Shown: positions 34,390 to 43,762 of the stretch, piece by piece
Layout: each line of letters starts with the position of its first letter
How positions within the stretch are numbered: position 1 is the first letter of the stretch
Origin: Salipaludibacillus neizhouensis
GTDB lineage: Bacteria; Bacillota; Bacilli; Bacillales; Salisediminibacteriaceae
DNA: 64,000 bases
Direction of reading: 5' to 3'
Assembly: GCF_002886185.1 (NCBI RefSeq)
Contig: NZ_KZ614146.1
Span: 2,588,930-2,652,929 of the forward strand
Notes under the pieces: generated by a model
What the model saw: only the letters and a program-made list of their open reading frames with translations
Database searches by the model: none
Told to the model about the DNA's origin: nothing
Translations under genes and position numbers: made by a program

Positions 34390-35041
34390 GAATCCTCCTT
34401 TCCATTTTTCTTTCTATTCGTGTATCCATCCATTTTTGACAATAGTTTAATGAGAAACCAGTTACATGCCCAATTAAAATACTAAATAAGATTGTACCGA
34501 CGAACACTGGTCCACCAAGTCCCCATCCTGCGATTAAGACTAGTACTTCCATAAATATCCTCACACGGGCAACCGATGCTCCCGTTTTTTGTGAGAACGC
34601 CAGCATAACGCTGTCTCTAGGACCTGCCCCACATTTTGGAGATATATAAATTCCAATACCAAAGCCCATAATAAATATTCCAAAGACAAGCATGCAAATT
34701 TTTACAACCAGTAATTCAGGAGTTGCTAGTAAAATCAGAAAAATATCCACAAAAACTCCAACAAAAATCATATTTAAATAGGCACCTAATCTCGGCCATT
34801 CTTTTGTCATTATTGTAGCTAAAACAAGTAATATGAATCCCATGATTATTGTCCAAGAACCGATCGTAAGCCCAAACTGATTGGTCAGACCAATGTGGAG
34901 CACATCCCATGGTGCACTTCCTAAATCAGCGGAAATCATCAAAGCAATGCCAAAACTCATTACGATAATTCCAAAGAGAAAAACGCCCCATCGAAACCAA
35001 GGCGTTTCCTGATGTTTGTTCCTGGTGTATGCAAGAGTCAT
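34370..35041 (-). CDS. YczE/YyaS/YitT-family membrane protein
   Basis: A 223-residue integral membrane protein with about five helices and the family motifs FGIALMISADLGSAPWDVLH near residue 35 and ISPKCGAGPRDSVMLAF near 140. The two GxxPxD-type motifs are repeated halves. The function of this group is not settled; members affect antibiotic peptide production or are proposed transporters. It overlaps cymR by 20 bases and is thus probably coexpressed with it, but this place is not part of the core Bacillus order. Confidence 0.82.
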   Translation of the reverse strand: MTLAYTRNKHQETPWFRWGVFLFGIIVMSFGIALMISADLGSAPWDVLHIGLTNQFGLTIGSWTIIMGFILLVLATIMTKEWPRLGAYLNMIFVGVFVDIFLILLATPELLVVKICMLVFGIFIMGFGIGIYISPKCGAGPRDSVMLAFSQKTGASVARVRIFMEVLVLIAGWGLGGPVFVGTILFSILIGHVTGFSLNYCQKWMDTRIERKMERRIHVENIN

Positions 35042-35339
35042 AAAACGTCAACCCTCTCTATTTTTAACGAGCAAATCATACTTTATTGATGTTTAATTGT
35101 TGTTCGTTTAGTAAATTCATTATAGCATAGATACAGGAGATCTGTTCCACAGGAAGCAGTGGTATATCTATTAAAGGTACTTCATTTAACCTCTTGCATT
35201 CTATCGGTAAATGCTAAATAGTGCAATGAAATCCAGCTTTAATAATAAAAATAGAATTTTAGCTCAAGATTCATCACCTGAACGAGACATCTTACTGATT
35301 AATTTTATACATCATAATCCTTAAAAAGGTGGTATACAA

Positions 35340-36662
35340 ATGGATTTATTTCATTATCCTAACAACGATCAACCAAAGGGTCCTTTAGCTTCCCGAATGA
35401 GGCCGAGGTCACTTCAAGAAGTCATTGGGCAAGAAGACATCATTGGGCAGGGGACTTTATTGAGAAGAGCGATTGAAGCTGATCGTCTCACACCCATGAT
35501 TTTTCACGGTCCTCCCGGCACTGGGAAAACAACACTGGCAAGAGTTATTGCTAACACTACTTCGGCCCGATTTGAACAGTTGAATGCTGTACAGTCTGGC
35601 ATTAAAGATGTCAGGGAAATTGTCCAACAGGCAAAAGACCGACTCAAATTTGAACAAACAAAAACTGTCTTATTTATTGATGAAATCCATCGTTTTAATA
35701 AAGGACAACAAGACTCTTTATTGCCCTTTGTTGAGGATGGAACAGTCATTTTAATCGGAGCCACAACAGAAAACCCGATGTTCGAAGTCAATCCTGCTCT
35801 TATTTCACGTTCCCGTCTATTTCGACTCCATTCTCTGACAAATGAAGAAGTAGGTCGCGTCATCGATCAAGCTCTGGAAGATAAAGAAAGAGGATTTGGA
35901 AATTATACGATCCACATTGATGAAGAGGCTTCTACTCACATTATTGATATCGCAAATGGTGACGCAAGAACTGCTTTAAATGCGATTGAATTAGCTGTTT
36001 TGACAACGGACCCAAATGATGAAAATATCATTAAAATTGACCTCAACACTGCAGAAGCATCTATTCAAAAAAGGATGATTCGTTATGATAAAGCTGGAGA
36101 CAACCATTACGACACTATTTCAGCTTTTATAAAAAGCATCCGCGGTTCAGATCCCGACGCAACTTTGTATTGGTTAGCAAAAATGATCTATGCAGGAGAA
36201 GATGCGCGTTTTATTGCTAGAAGATTATATGTACATGCAGCAGAGGATGTTGGACTTGCAGATCCTAACGCACTATTAATTGCTGAAGCTGCCTTTCATG
36301 CAGTGGAGTTTATCGGAATGCCTGAAGCGAGGATTCCGTTAGCTGAAGCAGCACTTTACTTAGCAACAGCACCTAAGAGTAATGCCGTAATTAAGGGGAT
36401 TGACGATGCACTAAATGCTGTAGAAAAAGAAAAAGCTAGCGATATTCCTGTCCATTTACGTGATGCCCATTACAAAGGAGCATCTAAACTTGGGCATGGC
36501 GAAGGCTACTTATATCCTCATAATTATGAGAATCATTATGTCGTCCAACAATATCTTCCCGAACACCTTAAAAACCGAACATTTTACTCTCCATCCACGA
36601 ACGGATATGAAAAAACAGTTCAGAAACGGTTGGATTACTTTTTACAAAGAAAAGAAAAATAG
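35340..36662 (+). CDS. rarA: Replication-associated recombination protein RarA (MgsA, YrvN)
   Basis: An AAA+ ATPase acting at stalled replication forks. Walker A FHGPPGTGKTTLARV near residue 55, Walker B TVLFIDEIHRFNKGQQD, sensor 1 LIGATTENPMFEVNPALISR, and the MgsA C-terminal domain (GSDPDATLYWLAKMIYAGED, PKSNAVIKGIDDA, GEGYLYPHNY). Length 440 is usual. AAAAGGTGG precedes ATG 35340. It is transcribed away from cymR, as in B. subtilis. Confidence 0.96.
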   Translation: MDLFHYPNNDQPKGPLASRMRPRSLQEVIGQEDIIGQGTLLRRAIEADRLTPMIFHGPPGTGKTTLARVIANTTSARFEQLNAVQSGIKDVREIVQQAKDRLKFEQTKTVLFIDEIHRFNKGQQDSLLPFVEDGTVILIGATTENPMFEVNPALISRSRLFRLHSLTNEEVGRVIDQALEDKERGFGNYTIHIDEEASTHIIDIANGDARTALNAIELAVLTTDPNDENIIKIDLNTAEASIQKRMIRYDKAGDNHYDTISAFIKSIRGSDPDATLYWLAKMIYAGEDARFIARRLYVHAAEDVGLADPNALLIAEAAFHAVEFIGMPEARIPLAEAALYLATAPKSNAVIKGIDDALNAVEKEKASDIPVHLRDAHYKGASKLGHGEGYLYPHNYENHYVVQQYLPEHLKNRTFYSPSTNGYEKTVQKRLDYFLQRKEK

Positions 36663-36849
36663 TTTTATAAGAAAAGAGAAATAATTGTAATCAAGATCGC
36701 TATTTCTAGGTACTAATCGATTGTCTCTTTATCTTAATAATTTTCCATATTATGTATTACGCAAACTTATTTTATCTCGTTAGTATACTTTCATCCTTCA
36801 TTGACCATGTTAATAGAAAAGAAAGAAGATTAGTAAGAAAGGAATGAAA

Positions 36850-37548
36850 ATGATGAAAGTTAGACAAGATGCATGGTCACATGAGGACGATTTATTATTA
36901 GCAGAAACAGTTTTACGGCACATAAGAGAAGGTAGTACGCAACTAAATGCGTTTGAGGAAGTTGGAGATGCGTTAAATCGAACGTCCGCTGCATGCGGTT
37001 TCCGGTGGAATGCAGTTGTTAGAGATAAATATGATGATGCAATTAAACTAGCAAAGAAACACCGCAAACAAAAGAAACGCCAGATGGCGCAGGATTCCAA
37101 GCCACAAGTCCAAAAAGGATTCGATCAGGATATGGAGCCCTCCTATTCGTTTGTGGAAGAGTTCAACAAACATCAATCTCAAGAGTTCGAATTGCCTCAG
37201 CGTGCGGAACTTCCACTCCCACGAACTAAAAGTGTACAAAGTAAACCAGAACGTGAACTTAGCTTAGACGAAGTTATCGTGTTTTTGCGGTCTATGAAAG
37301 GATCTGGATCTAAAGCAACGCTTTTAGAGCAAGAAAATACAGATCTTAAGAATAAAGTGAATACGCTGGAACAAGCATATTCACAATTGAAGCAGCAACA
37401 TCTAGCGATACAGGAAGATTACCAATCCATTATTCAAATTATGGACCGCGCAAGAAGGATGGCGGTACTTGAGGAAGAATCTGTTGACAGATCGGCGGCT
37501 GCTTTCAGAATGGATAAAAACGGAAACCTGGAAAAAGTAGCGAAATAA
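36850..37548 (+). CDS. RsfA-family prespore-type transcription regulator
   Basis: A DNA-binding protein of about 232 residues, with a Myb/SANT-like N-terminal domain (VRQDAWSHEDDLLLAETVLRHIREGSTQLNAFEEVG) typical of the B. subtilis RsfA and YlbO group, and a C-terminal coiled coil (TLLEQENTDLKNKVNTLEQAYSQLKQQ). RsfA tunes sigma-F dependent genes in the forespore. A sporulation role is inferred from family. ATG 36850 is six bases after AAAGGA; ATG 36853 is also possible. It is not in this place in B. subtilis. Confidence 0.88.
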   Translation: MMKVRQDAWSHEDDLLLAETVLRHIREGSTQLNAFEEVGDALNRTSAACGFRWNAVVRDKYDDAIKLAKKHRKQKKRQMAQDSKPQVQKGFDQDMEPSYSFVEEFNKHQSQEFELPQRAELPLPRTKSVQSKPERELSLDEVIVFLRSMKGSGSKATLLEQENTDLKNKVNTLEQAYSQLKQQHLAIQEDYQSIIQIMDRARRMAVLEEESVDRSAAAFRMDKNGNLEKVAK

Positions 37549-37568
37549 CATATTTTATTAGATAGAAA

Positions 37569-37602
37569 GTGAGAATCACTGAAGATAATCAGCGATTCTC
37601 AC
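37569..37602 (+). terminator. First hairpin after the rsfA-like gene
   Basis: The stem GTGAGAATC-CTGA / TCAG-GATTCTCAC with one mismatch lies 20 nt after the stop. There is no strong T run; it may be a backup or a mRNA stabiliser. Confidence 0.55.
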
Positions 37603-37638
37603 AAATAATCTATCGACTAACCAAGGCTAGAAAACGTA

Positions 37639-37666
37639 AGCGCTAGATTTTAGCGCTTTTTTTGTT
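37639..37666 (+). terminator. Intrinsic terminator after the rsfA-like gene
   Basis: The stem AGCGCTA / TAGCGCT with a short ATTT loop is followed by seven T residues. Confidence 0.8.
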
Positions 37667-37740
37667 TTGATTTTCTGAATATTTTTCTTTCAGATATATT
37701 GACTAGTATCTTTGATAGTAATCAATTGCGATTATCATTA

Positions 37741-38460
37741 TTACATATCATCGATAACAATATATGTTACCTCAACGGGTCCGTGTACTCCGACAACGAG
37801 CCTTAACTCGATATCTGCCGAGTTACTTGGTCCAGAAATGAAATTAATACAGGAAGGTGTTCTACCTTCATTTTTGGAGATTTCATGAATTTTTTCTGAA
37901 GCTTGTGTCATTCTTGGTACTATTGTACTTTTAGGGATAATTGCCAGATGCTTTTGTGGTAATAAGCTAACGGATCTGGCTTTTCCACTATCACTCAGTA
38001 AAACAACCGTTCCGGATTCCGCTAATGTAATATCGGAAAATGTAATGCCTATATTTGCTCTTTCAGCAATTTCGATATTTTTTTTACCAAGATCACTTTT
38101 CCATTCATGAACAGATATACCCTCCTCTTTTTCCTGAGTGAGTGCAGCCGTCAATCCATATGTTTCAAACCGAGAGTCATTCCAATAAACAATTGATTCT
38201 CCTCCCAACTTTTGGATCACTTCATGAAAGATTTCTTCTAGTTCATTCATTTTTGTCACAACTACATTCGCATGAATTTTCTCACATTGGATGACAAATT
38301 GGGCTAACAGCTCATCCATACTTAAACCTTTGAACACATCATACTGTGGCGCTTTTTTCCAGGCAGGAAGTTCCACTTCTTTTGTCTGCCTTTTTCTTCC
38401 AAGTTGATTTGCAATTTTATCTAGAAACTTGTCCTGATTTTGAATGGTTCCTGTTGCCAT
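37741..38460 (-). CDS. lutC: Lactate utilization protein LutC
   Basis: Third subunit of the LutABC L-lactate oxidase system, which lets cells grow on lactate. A LUD-domain protein of 239 residues with ITFSDITLAESGTVVLLSDSG and SLLPQKHLAIIPKSTIVPR and the C-terminal SCINFISGPSNSADIELRLV. Its ATG shares one base with the lutB stop (TAATG). It has no cofactor cysteines; the iron-sulfur clusters are in LutA and LutB. Confidence 0.95.
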   Translation of the reverse strand: MATGTIQNQDKFLDKIANQLGRKRQTKEVELPAWKKAPQYDVFKGLSMDELLAQFVIQCEKIHANVVVTKMNELEEIFHEVIQKLGGESIVYWNDSRFETYGLTAALTQEKEEGISVHEWKSDLGKKNIEIAERANIGITFSDITLAESGTVVLLSDSGKARSVSLLPQKHLAIIPKSTIVPRMTQASEKIHEISKNEGRTPSCINFISGPSNSADIELRLVVGVHGPVEVTYIVIDDM

Positions 38461-39887
38461 TAGTCATTACCACCTTTCTCGCGATTGTTATACCATTTTC
38501 TAAATGACTGACCTGTGGACTTTGGTAAATTACGAATATCCGTCCATAATTTAATCGGTCCAGCCCCTTTACCATCGCCATCTTTACCAGCAATAGTATT
38601 AATAAATGTGGGTGCGCCTTTTATACCCATTTGATAAAGACTAGGTGTACTTGCACCAAAAGCATATCCTTTCATCGCCAATTTTTCTCCGAATGACGAT
38701 TTGCCTTCTTGTTCCACAATAATACGACGGTGCTCCACTAATTGCTCGTGCAATGGAATTTTTACTGGACAAGCATCGGTACAAGCAGCACATAGAGACG
38801 AAGCAAAAGGAAGCTCTTTATAATCTTCATATCCCTCTAATAATGGAGTTAATACTGCTCCTATTGGACCTGGATAGATCGAGCCGTAAGAGTGGCCACC
38901 TACGTGTCTGTAAACAGGACAAACGTTAATACAGGCTGCGCATCGAATACACTGCAACGCTGACTGGAATTTAGTACCTAATATTTTTGATCTGCCATTA
39001 TCAACAATTACCACGTGAAATTCTTCCGGACCATCTACATCTCCTTGCTCTTTTGTTGCCGTTAATCCCGTAATGTAACTCGTCAATTTTTGTCCGACTG
39101 CACTGCGGCAAAGCATCGTAACAAGAATATCAAGCTCCTTCCAAGTAGGAACGATTCTCTCCATACCCATCACCGTAATCTGTGTTTCCGGTAACGTAGT
39201 CGCTAATCTTGCATTGCCCTCATTTGTTACAAGGGAGACACTTCCGGATTCGGCTACAGCAAAATTACAGCCAGTAATTCCTACTTCGGCTGCTAAGAAA
39301 TCTTTTCTAAGTTCCTGACGTGCAAACTTTGCCAATTCATCTGGATCGGAAGTTTTATCATATTGTCTTTTCTTATTAAATGTTTCTCTAATTTGTTCTT
39401 TGTTTTTATGAAGAGCAGGTACAACGATATGTGAGGGTGGATCATGATCATCCAATTGTAAAATCCACTCTCCAAGATCAGATTCCACCACATTACAACC
39501 GATTTCTTCCAATGCTTCGTTCATACCAATCTCTTCCGTGACCATTGATTTTGATTTGACGATGTTTTTTGCATTCTTTTTTTTGACGACAGATGTAATG
39601 TAATCATTCGCTTCTTCAGCATTTCCCGCAAAAAATACATGTCCTCCTTGCTTAGCAACATTCCGAGCAAACTGTTCCAAATAATAATCCAAATTTTCAA
39701 GCGTGTGCTGTCTAATCTCTTCCGACAGGTCTCGCCAGTCTTCCCAATTCCCTAATTCTTCCGTCACTTCTATTTTCCGCCCCTCAAGACGGCTTTGTGC
39801 CTCCGAAACGGCTTTTCGCATAAATGTATCTTTAATACCTTTATCAACCCTATCAAAAAACTTTTCATTACTAATCTTCACACCCAT
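38460..39887 (-). CDS. lutB: Iron-sulfur lactate utilization protein LutB
   Basis: The central LutABC subunit (475 residues): an N-terminal LUD domain ([20 protein letters not shown]) and a C-terminal part with two 4Fe-4S ferredoxin motifs, [19 protein letters not shown] and [19 protein letters not shown]. It presumably relays electrons from lactate oxidation. It is 11 nt after lutA and overlaps lutC. AGAGGTGATTAT precedes ATG 39887. Confidence 0.96.
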   Translation of the reverse strand: MGVKISNEKFFDRVDKGIKDTFMRKAVSEAQSRLEGRKIEVTEELGNWEDWRDLSEEIRQHTLENLDYYLEQFARNVAKQGGHVFFAGNAEEANDYITSVVKKKNAKNIVKSKSMVTEEIGMNEALEEIGCNVVESDLGEWILQLDDHDPPSHIVVPALHKNKEQIRETFNKKRQYDKTSDPDELAKFARQELRKDFLAAEVGITGCNFAVAESGSVSLVTNEGNARLATTLPETQITVMGMERIVPTWKELDILVTMLCRSAVGQKLTSYITGLTATKEQGDVDGPEEFHVVIVDNGRSKILGTKFQSALQCIRCAACINVCPVYRHVGGHSYGSIYPGPIGAVLTPLLEGYEDYKELPFASSLCAACTDACPVKIPLHEQLVEHRRIIVEQEGKSSFGEKLAMKGYAFGASTPSLYQMGIKGAPTFINTIAGKDGDGKGAGPIKLWTDIRNLPKSTGQSFRKWYNNREKGGND

Positions 39888-39898
39888 ATAATCACCTC

Positions 39899-40621
39899 TT
39901 ATTTTTGACTATTTAAAATTTCCGCAATGTGCATAACTTTCACTGACTTACCTTGTCGGTCAATTCTCCCGCCAATATTCATTAAACAACCTAAATCAGC
40001 ACCAATTAATATATCTGCATTTGTTTCTTCGATGTGCTGCACCTTCTCATCTACCATTTGTTCTGAAATAGGCAACATTTTTACGCTGAATGTTCCACCA
40101 AATCCGCAACATTGCTGTTTATTAGGTAATTCCGTGAAGTTTAACCCCTTTACATTTTTCAACAGTTTCATTGGAGCTTCCCTCTCTCCAAGCAAACGAG
40201 TCATATGACAGGAGGTATGGTAAGTCACTTTCCCTTCAAATTCTGCTCCTACGTCTTCTACTTCCAGGACATTCACAATAAATTGGGTAAGTTCATACGA
40301 TTTATCAGCCAATTTTTTTGCTCTGCCAATCCATTCAGGATCATCTTCAAACAGATGCGGGTATTCTTTGAGCATCGCTACACAGGAACCAGACGGAGAG
40401 ACAATATAATCTGCATGCTCAAATGTTCGGATCATGTGCTTTGCGACATCTCTCGTCTCTCTGTGAAAGCCACTATTATACGCTGGCTGACCACAGCAAG
40501 TTTGATTTTTCGGAAAATCTATTTCACAACCTAAACGTTCTAATACTTCAACAGTACTTCTCCCGACATCGGCCGGATAAGCAGCATCCGCTAGACAGGT
40601 TAAAAACAATGAAACTTTCAT
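39899..40621 (-). CDS. lutA: Lactate utilization protein LutA (CCG-domain)
   Basis: First gene of the lactate operon (240 residues). It has two CCG domains of the heterodisulfide-reductase type: [20 protein letters not shown] with the preceding TCCGQ, and [11 protein letters not shown] with [11 protein letters not shown]. These cysteine sets bind an iron-sulfur cluster. GAGGAGGGAAAAC precedes ATG 40621. A palindrome resembling a repressor operator lies shortly upstream. Confidence 0.95.
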   Translation of the reverse strand: MKVSLFLTCLADAAYPADVGRSTVEVLERLGCEIDFPKNQTCCGQPAYNSGFHRETRDVAKHMIRTFEHADYIVSPSGSCVAMLKEYPHLFEDDPEWIGRAKKLADKSYELTQFIVNVLEVEDVGAEFEGKVTYHTSCHMTRLLGEREAPMKLLKNVKGLNFTELPNKQQCCGFGGTFSVKMLPISEQMVDEKVQHIEETNADILIGADLGCLMNIGGRIDRQGKSVKVMHIAEILNSQK

Positions 40622-40642
40622 AATAGTTTTCCCTCCTCGACA

Positions 40643-40694
40643 CCAGTCATAAGGTCATCTGATGACTGGCTATAAATAAGTACTTCTAATTATA
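40643..40694 (-). promoter_or_regulatory. lutA promoter region with candidate operator
   Basis: The perfect palindrome GTCATCTGATGAC (40654-40666) lies inside a wider imperfect repeat (CCAGTCA 40643-40649, TGACTGG 40663-40669). A TATAAT box on the minus strand (40689-40694) would place the start near 40682, so the palindrome would be at about +16 to +28. In B. subtilis lutABC is repressed by the GntR-type LutR; such a palindrome would suit it. This is an inference; no regulator gene is near. Confidence 0.5.
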
Positions 40695-40799
40695 TATTTT
40701 AACGTATCTTCGGGGTAAAATGACAGCGTTTTATAAAAATACTTGAATAATCGTAAATTAATTTAGTTTATTTGAGGTATGATATGTAAATTGAAATTT

Positions 40800-41055
40800 A
40801 GATCTTTTGAGGCAATAAGTCATTAATATCAGCGTCTTATCCACGTTCATTTGAGGCGCTTTTTACTTCATTTCAGCGCATTACCAATTCATTTGATGCA
40901 CTCTCCCGTTCATTTCAGTGCCTTACACGTTCAATTCACGCTCTCAACTTCATTTCAGCATCTTATCCATTCATTTGACGCGCTCTCCCGCTCATTTCAA
41001 CGCCTTATACGTTCAATTCATCGTCTTTTCCACTCATTTCAGTCCGCTTATTACA
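40800..41055. repeat. Degenerate 21-bp tandem repeat array
   Basis: About ten consecutive units of 19-22 bases start TTCATTTGA or TTCATTTCA (or TTCAATTCA), for example TTCATTTGATGCACTCTCCC and TTCATTTCAGTGCCTTACAC; two more decayed units precede 40846. Because 21 is a multiple of three, an open frame appears across it, but it has no ribosome site. It lies between lutA and 6S RNA. Confidence 0.9.
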
Positions 41056-41105
41056 ATCTCTGCCGACAACTCTATTCCAAGAGACAACACCTGATTCAAC
41101 AAAGA

Positions 41106-41134
41106 CGAAAAAAAAACACCTATAAAGGTGTTTT
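41106..41134 (-). terminator. Terminator of 6S RNA
   Basis: On the minus strand AAACACC-TTTATA-GGTGTTT is followed by more T residues, about 15 nt beyond the 3' end of the 6S RNA. Confidence 0.85.
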
Positions 41135-41144
41135 AATTATATTA

Positions 41145-41366
41145 GAATATTAAGAGTCCCGTGTTTGCCGTAAAAATACCTTATTTTGAACCTGCAATAG
41201 CAGGTGGGTGTCGTGTTCGTTAATTCTAACTTCCTCTAAGTTATTACATAAGTATGAGGCATGCTATTATTAGCGAAACAGAAAACTCCCAAGGTCGAAG
41301 TGTTGGCTCAAAATGAAAAGTTGTTACACGTACAACATAGGACCCTTAAACTTGTTATCAGCTGTT
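41145..41366 (-). ncRNA. ssrS: 6S RNA
   Basis: An abundant RNA that mimics an open promoter and holds sigma-A RNA polymerase in stationary phase. On the minus strand the ends pair (TTAAGGGTCC with GGGACTCTTAA), as in 6S RNA. The 3' half has the Bacillus-type signature CACCCACCTGC-TATT-GCAGG followed by TTCAAAATAAGG and CGGCAAACACGGGAC. A strong promoter (TTGATT, 17 nt, TATAAT) and a terminator bracket it, giving about 220 nt. In B. subtilis bsrA also lies beside aspS. Exact ends are estimated. Confidence 0.85.
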
Positions 41367-41372
41367 AATCTA

Positions 41373-41401
41373 ATTATACAAAATCTAAGGTTAACAATCA
41401 A
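41373..41401 (-). promoter_or_regulatory. Promoter of 6S RNA
   Basis: TTGATT (41401-41396), a 17-nt spacer and the consensus TATAAT (41378-41373), read on the minus strand. The predicted start near 41366 agrees with the 5' end of the folded RNA. Confidence 0.8.
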
Positions 41402-41746
41402 CTGGTAATAAATGATAACTTTATCTCTTCATTCACTTATTAACCACTTAGTTATTGCAATTCCCTATTCTTAAAAAACATAAACTTATACTTTCAAGTA
41501 GCGAGATATTTAATTTGTTAACGCAAGTATAGCACAGGTTTTTATTTCATGTAAAGAGCTATATTTGTAGTTTGTATTCAACATATATTTTAACTATTTA
41601 CTTATTTCAGAGTGATCTTTCGCAACCATCACTTAAGCATAAGGCCCTGGTTTTCCTAGGTGTCTGAATCCCTGCCAGCGTCAATAGCGTCTGTCTAGAG
41701 CATTCGAGTACCTCTGACATCACTTTCTATATTACATAGCAGACTC
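41402..41746. other. Gene-free stretch between 6S RNA and the repeat before aspS
   Basis: About 340 bases, AT-rich at first, with no open frame of merit and no structure I recognise. GC content rises near 41640-41700. Confidence 0.5.
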
Positions 41747-41910
41747 TAAGAAAAACGGCGTAGCCGTCTTTTATTAAATACAGCGTGATCTTTAAAGCCA
41801 CCCCGAGTAGCACCTACGAAGTGTGTGTAGGTGCTACTCGATAGGATGTGGGTTTCCCTTGATACTTGTGGCGTATAGATAGCTGCTAATTTTATAAATT
41901 CTTATCTTTT
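41747..41910. repeat. Dispersed hairpin repeat, family 1 (copy E) with nested stem
   Basis: Leader hairpin ACGGC-GTA-GCCGT, TCTTTTATTAAATACAGCG and the tail TTGTGGCGTATAGATAGCT. A perfect 14-bp stem (41804-41817 with 41827-41840, CGAGTAGCACCTAC) is inserted in the long hairpin, making this copy longer than C and D. Confidence 0.85.
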
Positions 41911-41960
41911 AAAAAAAGATGACTCAATGAAGGCTATAAACCTTTTGAGTCATCCTTTTT
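41911..41960 (-). terminator. Terminator of hisS-aspS
   Basis: The stem AAAAAGATGACTCA / TGAGTCATCCTTTTT (one bulge) encloses a long loop containing AAGG/CCTT pairing, five bases after the aspS stop. Confidence 0.85.
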
Positions 41961-41964
41961 CAAG

Positions 41965-43746
41965 CTATTCTTTCTTCTTTTGAATCGACAAGTTTAAATC
42001 ATTTAATTGTGCTTCTGAAACTCCGCTCGGTGCATTCGTTAAAAGACAACTTGCACTAGCTGTTTTAGGGAAGGCAATTGTTTCCCGCAAGTTCGTTCTT
42101 TCAGCTAAAATCATTACTAATCGGTCGAGGCCTAATGCAATTCCTCCGTGTGGCGGTGTACCATATTCAAAAGCATCTAACAGAAAGCCGAATTGACTAA
42201 TGGCTTCTTCTTCGGAAAAACCAAGTGCTTTAAACATTTTTTCCTGGAGCTCCCTTTCAAAAATACGCTGAGAACCTCCACCTAATTCATACCCGTTTAA
42301 CACAAGGTCATATGCTTCTGCTCTGACTTCCTCAGGAGCTGTATCAAGCTTTGACTCATCTTCTGCAAGCGGACGAGTAAACGGATGGTGTTCAGCAGTA
42401 TAACGGCCTGCATCTTCATCATAAGATAATAACGGGAATTCCGTTACCCAAAGGAAATTAAATTCTTTTGAATCCACCAGGTTTAAATCTTTTGCAAACT
42501 TGATTCTTAAAGCCCCTAATGCATCCCAAGCTACGCGTTTTTTGTCAGCTACGAAAAACAGGACATCTCCTGCTTCGGCTTCAAATGACTTGATTAGACC
42601 AGCAGCACTTTCTTCACCGAAGAACTTAGCGATAGGACCTTTTAGTGTTTGACCTTCTTCGATTTTCAGCCACGCTAAGCCTTTTGCGCCATAAATTTCA
42701 GCAACCGCGCTTAGTCCGTCTAAGTCTTTACGTGAATAATCATCAGCGATACCCTTGACACATATTCCTTTGACAACTCCACCATTATTTACAGTACTCG
42801 CAAATACTTTGAAGTCACTTTCCAGCATTTGTTCTGATACATCAACAAGTTCCATACCATAACGAGTGTCCGGCTTATCCGATCCGAAACGGTTCATTGC
42901 TTCTTGATAGGTTAGTCTAGGGAATGTTTTAACAACATCTACACCCTTAAGTTCCTTTAAGAGGCGAACCATCATCTCTTCCATCATCGTAATTAATTCT
43001 TCTTTACTCATAAATGATGCTTCAATGTCGACTTGTGTAAATTCAGGCTGACGATCTGCACGCAAATCTTCGTCGCGGAAACATCTGGCAATTTGATAAT
43101 AGCGTTCAAAACCTGAGACCATCAATAATTGCTTAAATAATTGTGGAGACTGCGGTAAAGCATAAAACTCTCCATGATGAACGCGTGAAGGAACTAAGTA
43201 ATCACGAGCACCCTCTGGTGTACTTTTAGTAAGCATCGGTGTTTCGATTTCCATAAATTGTTTTTCATCTAAAATGTCACGAATCAATTTGCTTGTTTTA
43301 TATCTTAATTGCATCGTATTAAACATTTTCGGGCGTCGTAAATCCAAATAGCGGTATTTTAATCTAACATCTTCCGAAACTTCAACATCGTCATCAATAG
43401 TAAAAGGCAATCCCTTTGAAGCATTTAATATTTTAATATCATCTACCATAACTTCAATCGTACCAGTAGGGATTTTAACATTCACAGTGGACTCTTCTCG
43501 AGCGACAACCGTACCTTCGACGTGAATAACATACTCACTTCTAATTTTCTCGGCAACTTCCAAAGCTTCCGGGAAATTCTCTCCATTAAACACGATCTGA
43601 ACAATACCGGAACGATCTCGTAAATCCACGAATATAACCTGTCCTAAATCACGGCGAGTCTTTACCCATCCCTGAAGTTTTACCTTTTCTCCAATTAATC
43701 CTTCTAACAATTCTCCACATACGTGTGTACGTTCAGTCACTGTCAT
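41965..43746 (-). CDS. aspS: Aspartyl-tRNA synthetase
   Basis: Charges tRNA-Asp, possibly also tRNA-Asn as in non-discriminating enzymes. The 593 residues are the bacterial long form: N-terminal OB-fold ([29 protein letters not shown]), class II motif 2 ([26 protein letters not shown]), the GAD insertion, and motif 3 ([28 protein letters not shown]). It lies 16 nt after hisS under the shared T-box. Confidence 0.98.
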   Translation of the reverse strand: MTVTERTHVCGELLEGLIGEKVKLQGWVKTRRDLGQVIFVDLRDRSGIVQIVFNGENFPEALEVAEKIRSEYVIHVEGTVVAREESTVNVKIPTGTIEVMVDDIKILNASKGLPFTIDDDVEVSEDVRLKYRYLDLRRPKMFNTMQLRYKTSKLIRDILDEKQFMEIETPMLTKSTPEGARDYLVPSRVHHGEFYALPQSPQLFKQLLMVSGFERYYQIARCFRDEDLRADRQPEFTQVDIEASFMSKEELITMMEEMMVRLLKELKGVDVVKTFPRLTYQEAMNRFGSDKPDTRYGMELVDVSEQMLESDFKVFASTVNNGGVVKGICVKGIADDYSRKDLDGLSAVAEIYGAKGLAWLKIEEGQTLKGPIAKFFGEESAAGLIKSFEAEAGDVLFFVADKKRVAWDALGALRIKFAKDLNLVDSKEFNFLWVTEFPLLSYDEDAGRYTAEHHPFTRPLAEDESKLDTAPEEVRAEAYDLVLNGYELGGGSQRIFERELQEKMFKALGFSEEEAISQFGFLLDAFEYGTPPHGGIALGLDRLVMILAERTNLRETIAFPKTASASCLLTNAPSGVSEAQLNDLNLSIQKKKE

Positions 43747-43762
43747 ACCCCTCTCTAATATC

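Noticed and set aside
40846-41055. CRISPR array
   Set aside because: Units are contiguous and degenerate without unique spacers, and no cas genes are near.
40851-41153. A 100-residue open frame on the plus strand over the 21-bp repeats
   Set aside because: It exists because the repeat period is a multiple of three. It has no ribosome site, is rich in His/Ser/Phe/Leu without a fold pattern, and runs into the 6S RNA terminator.
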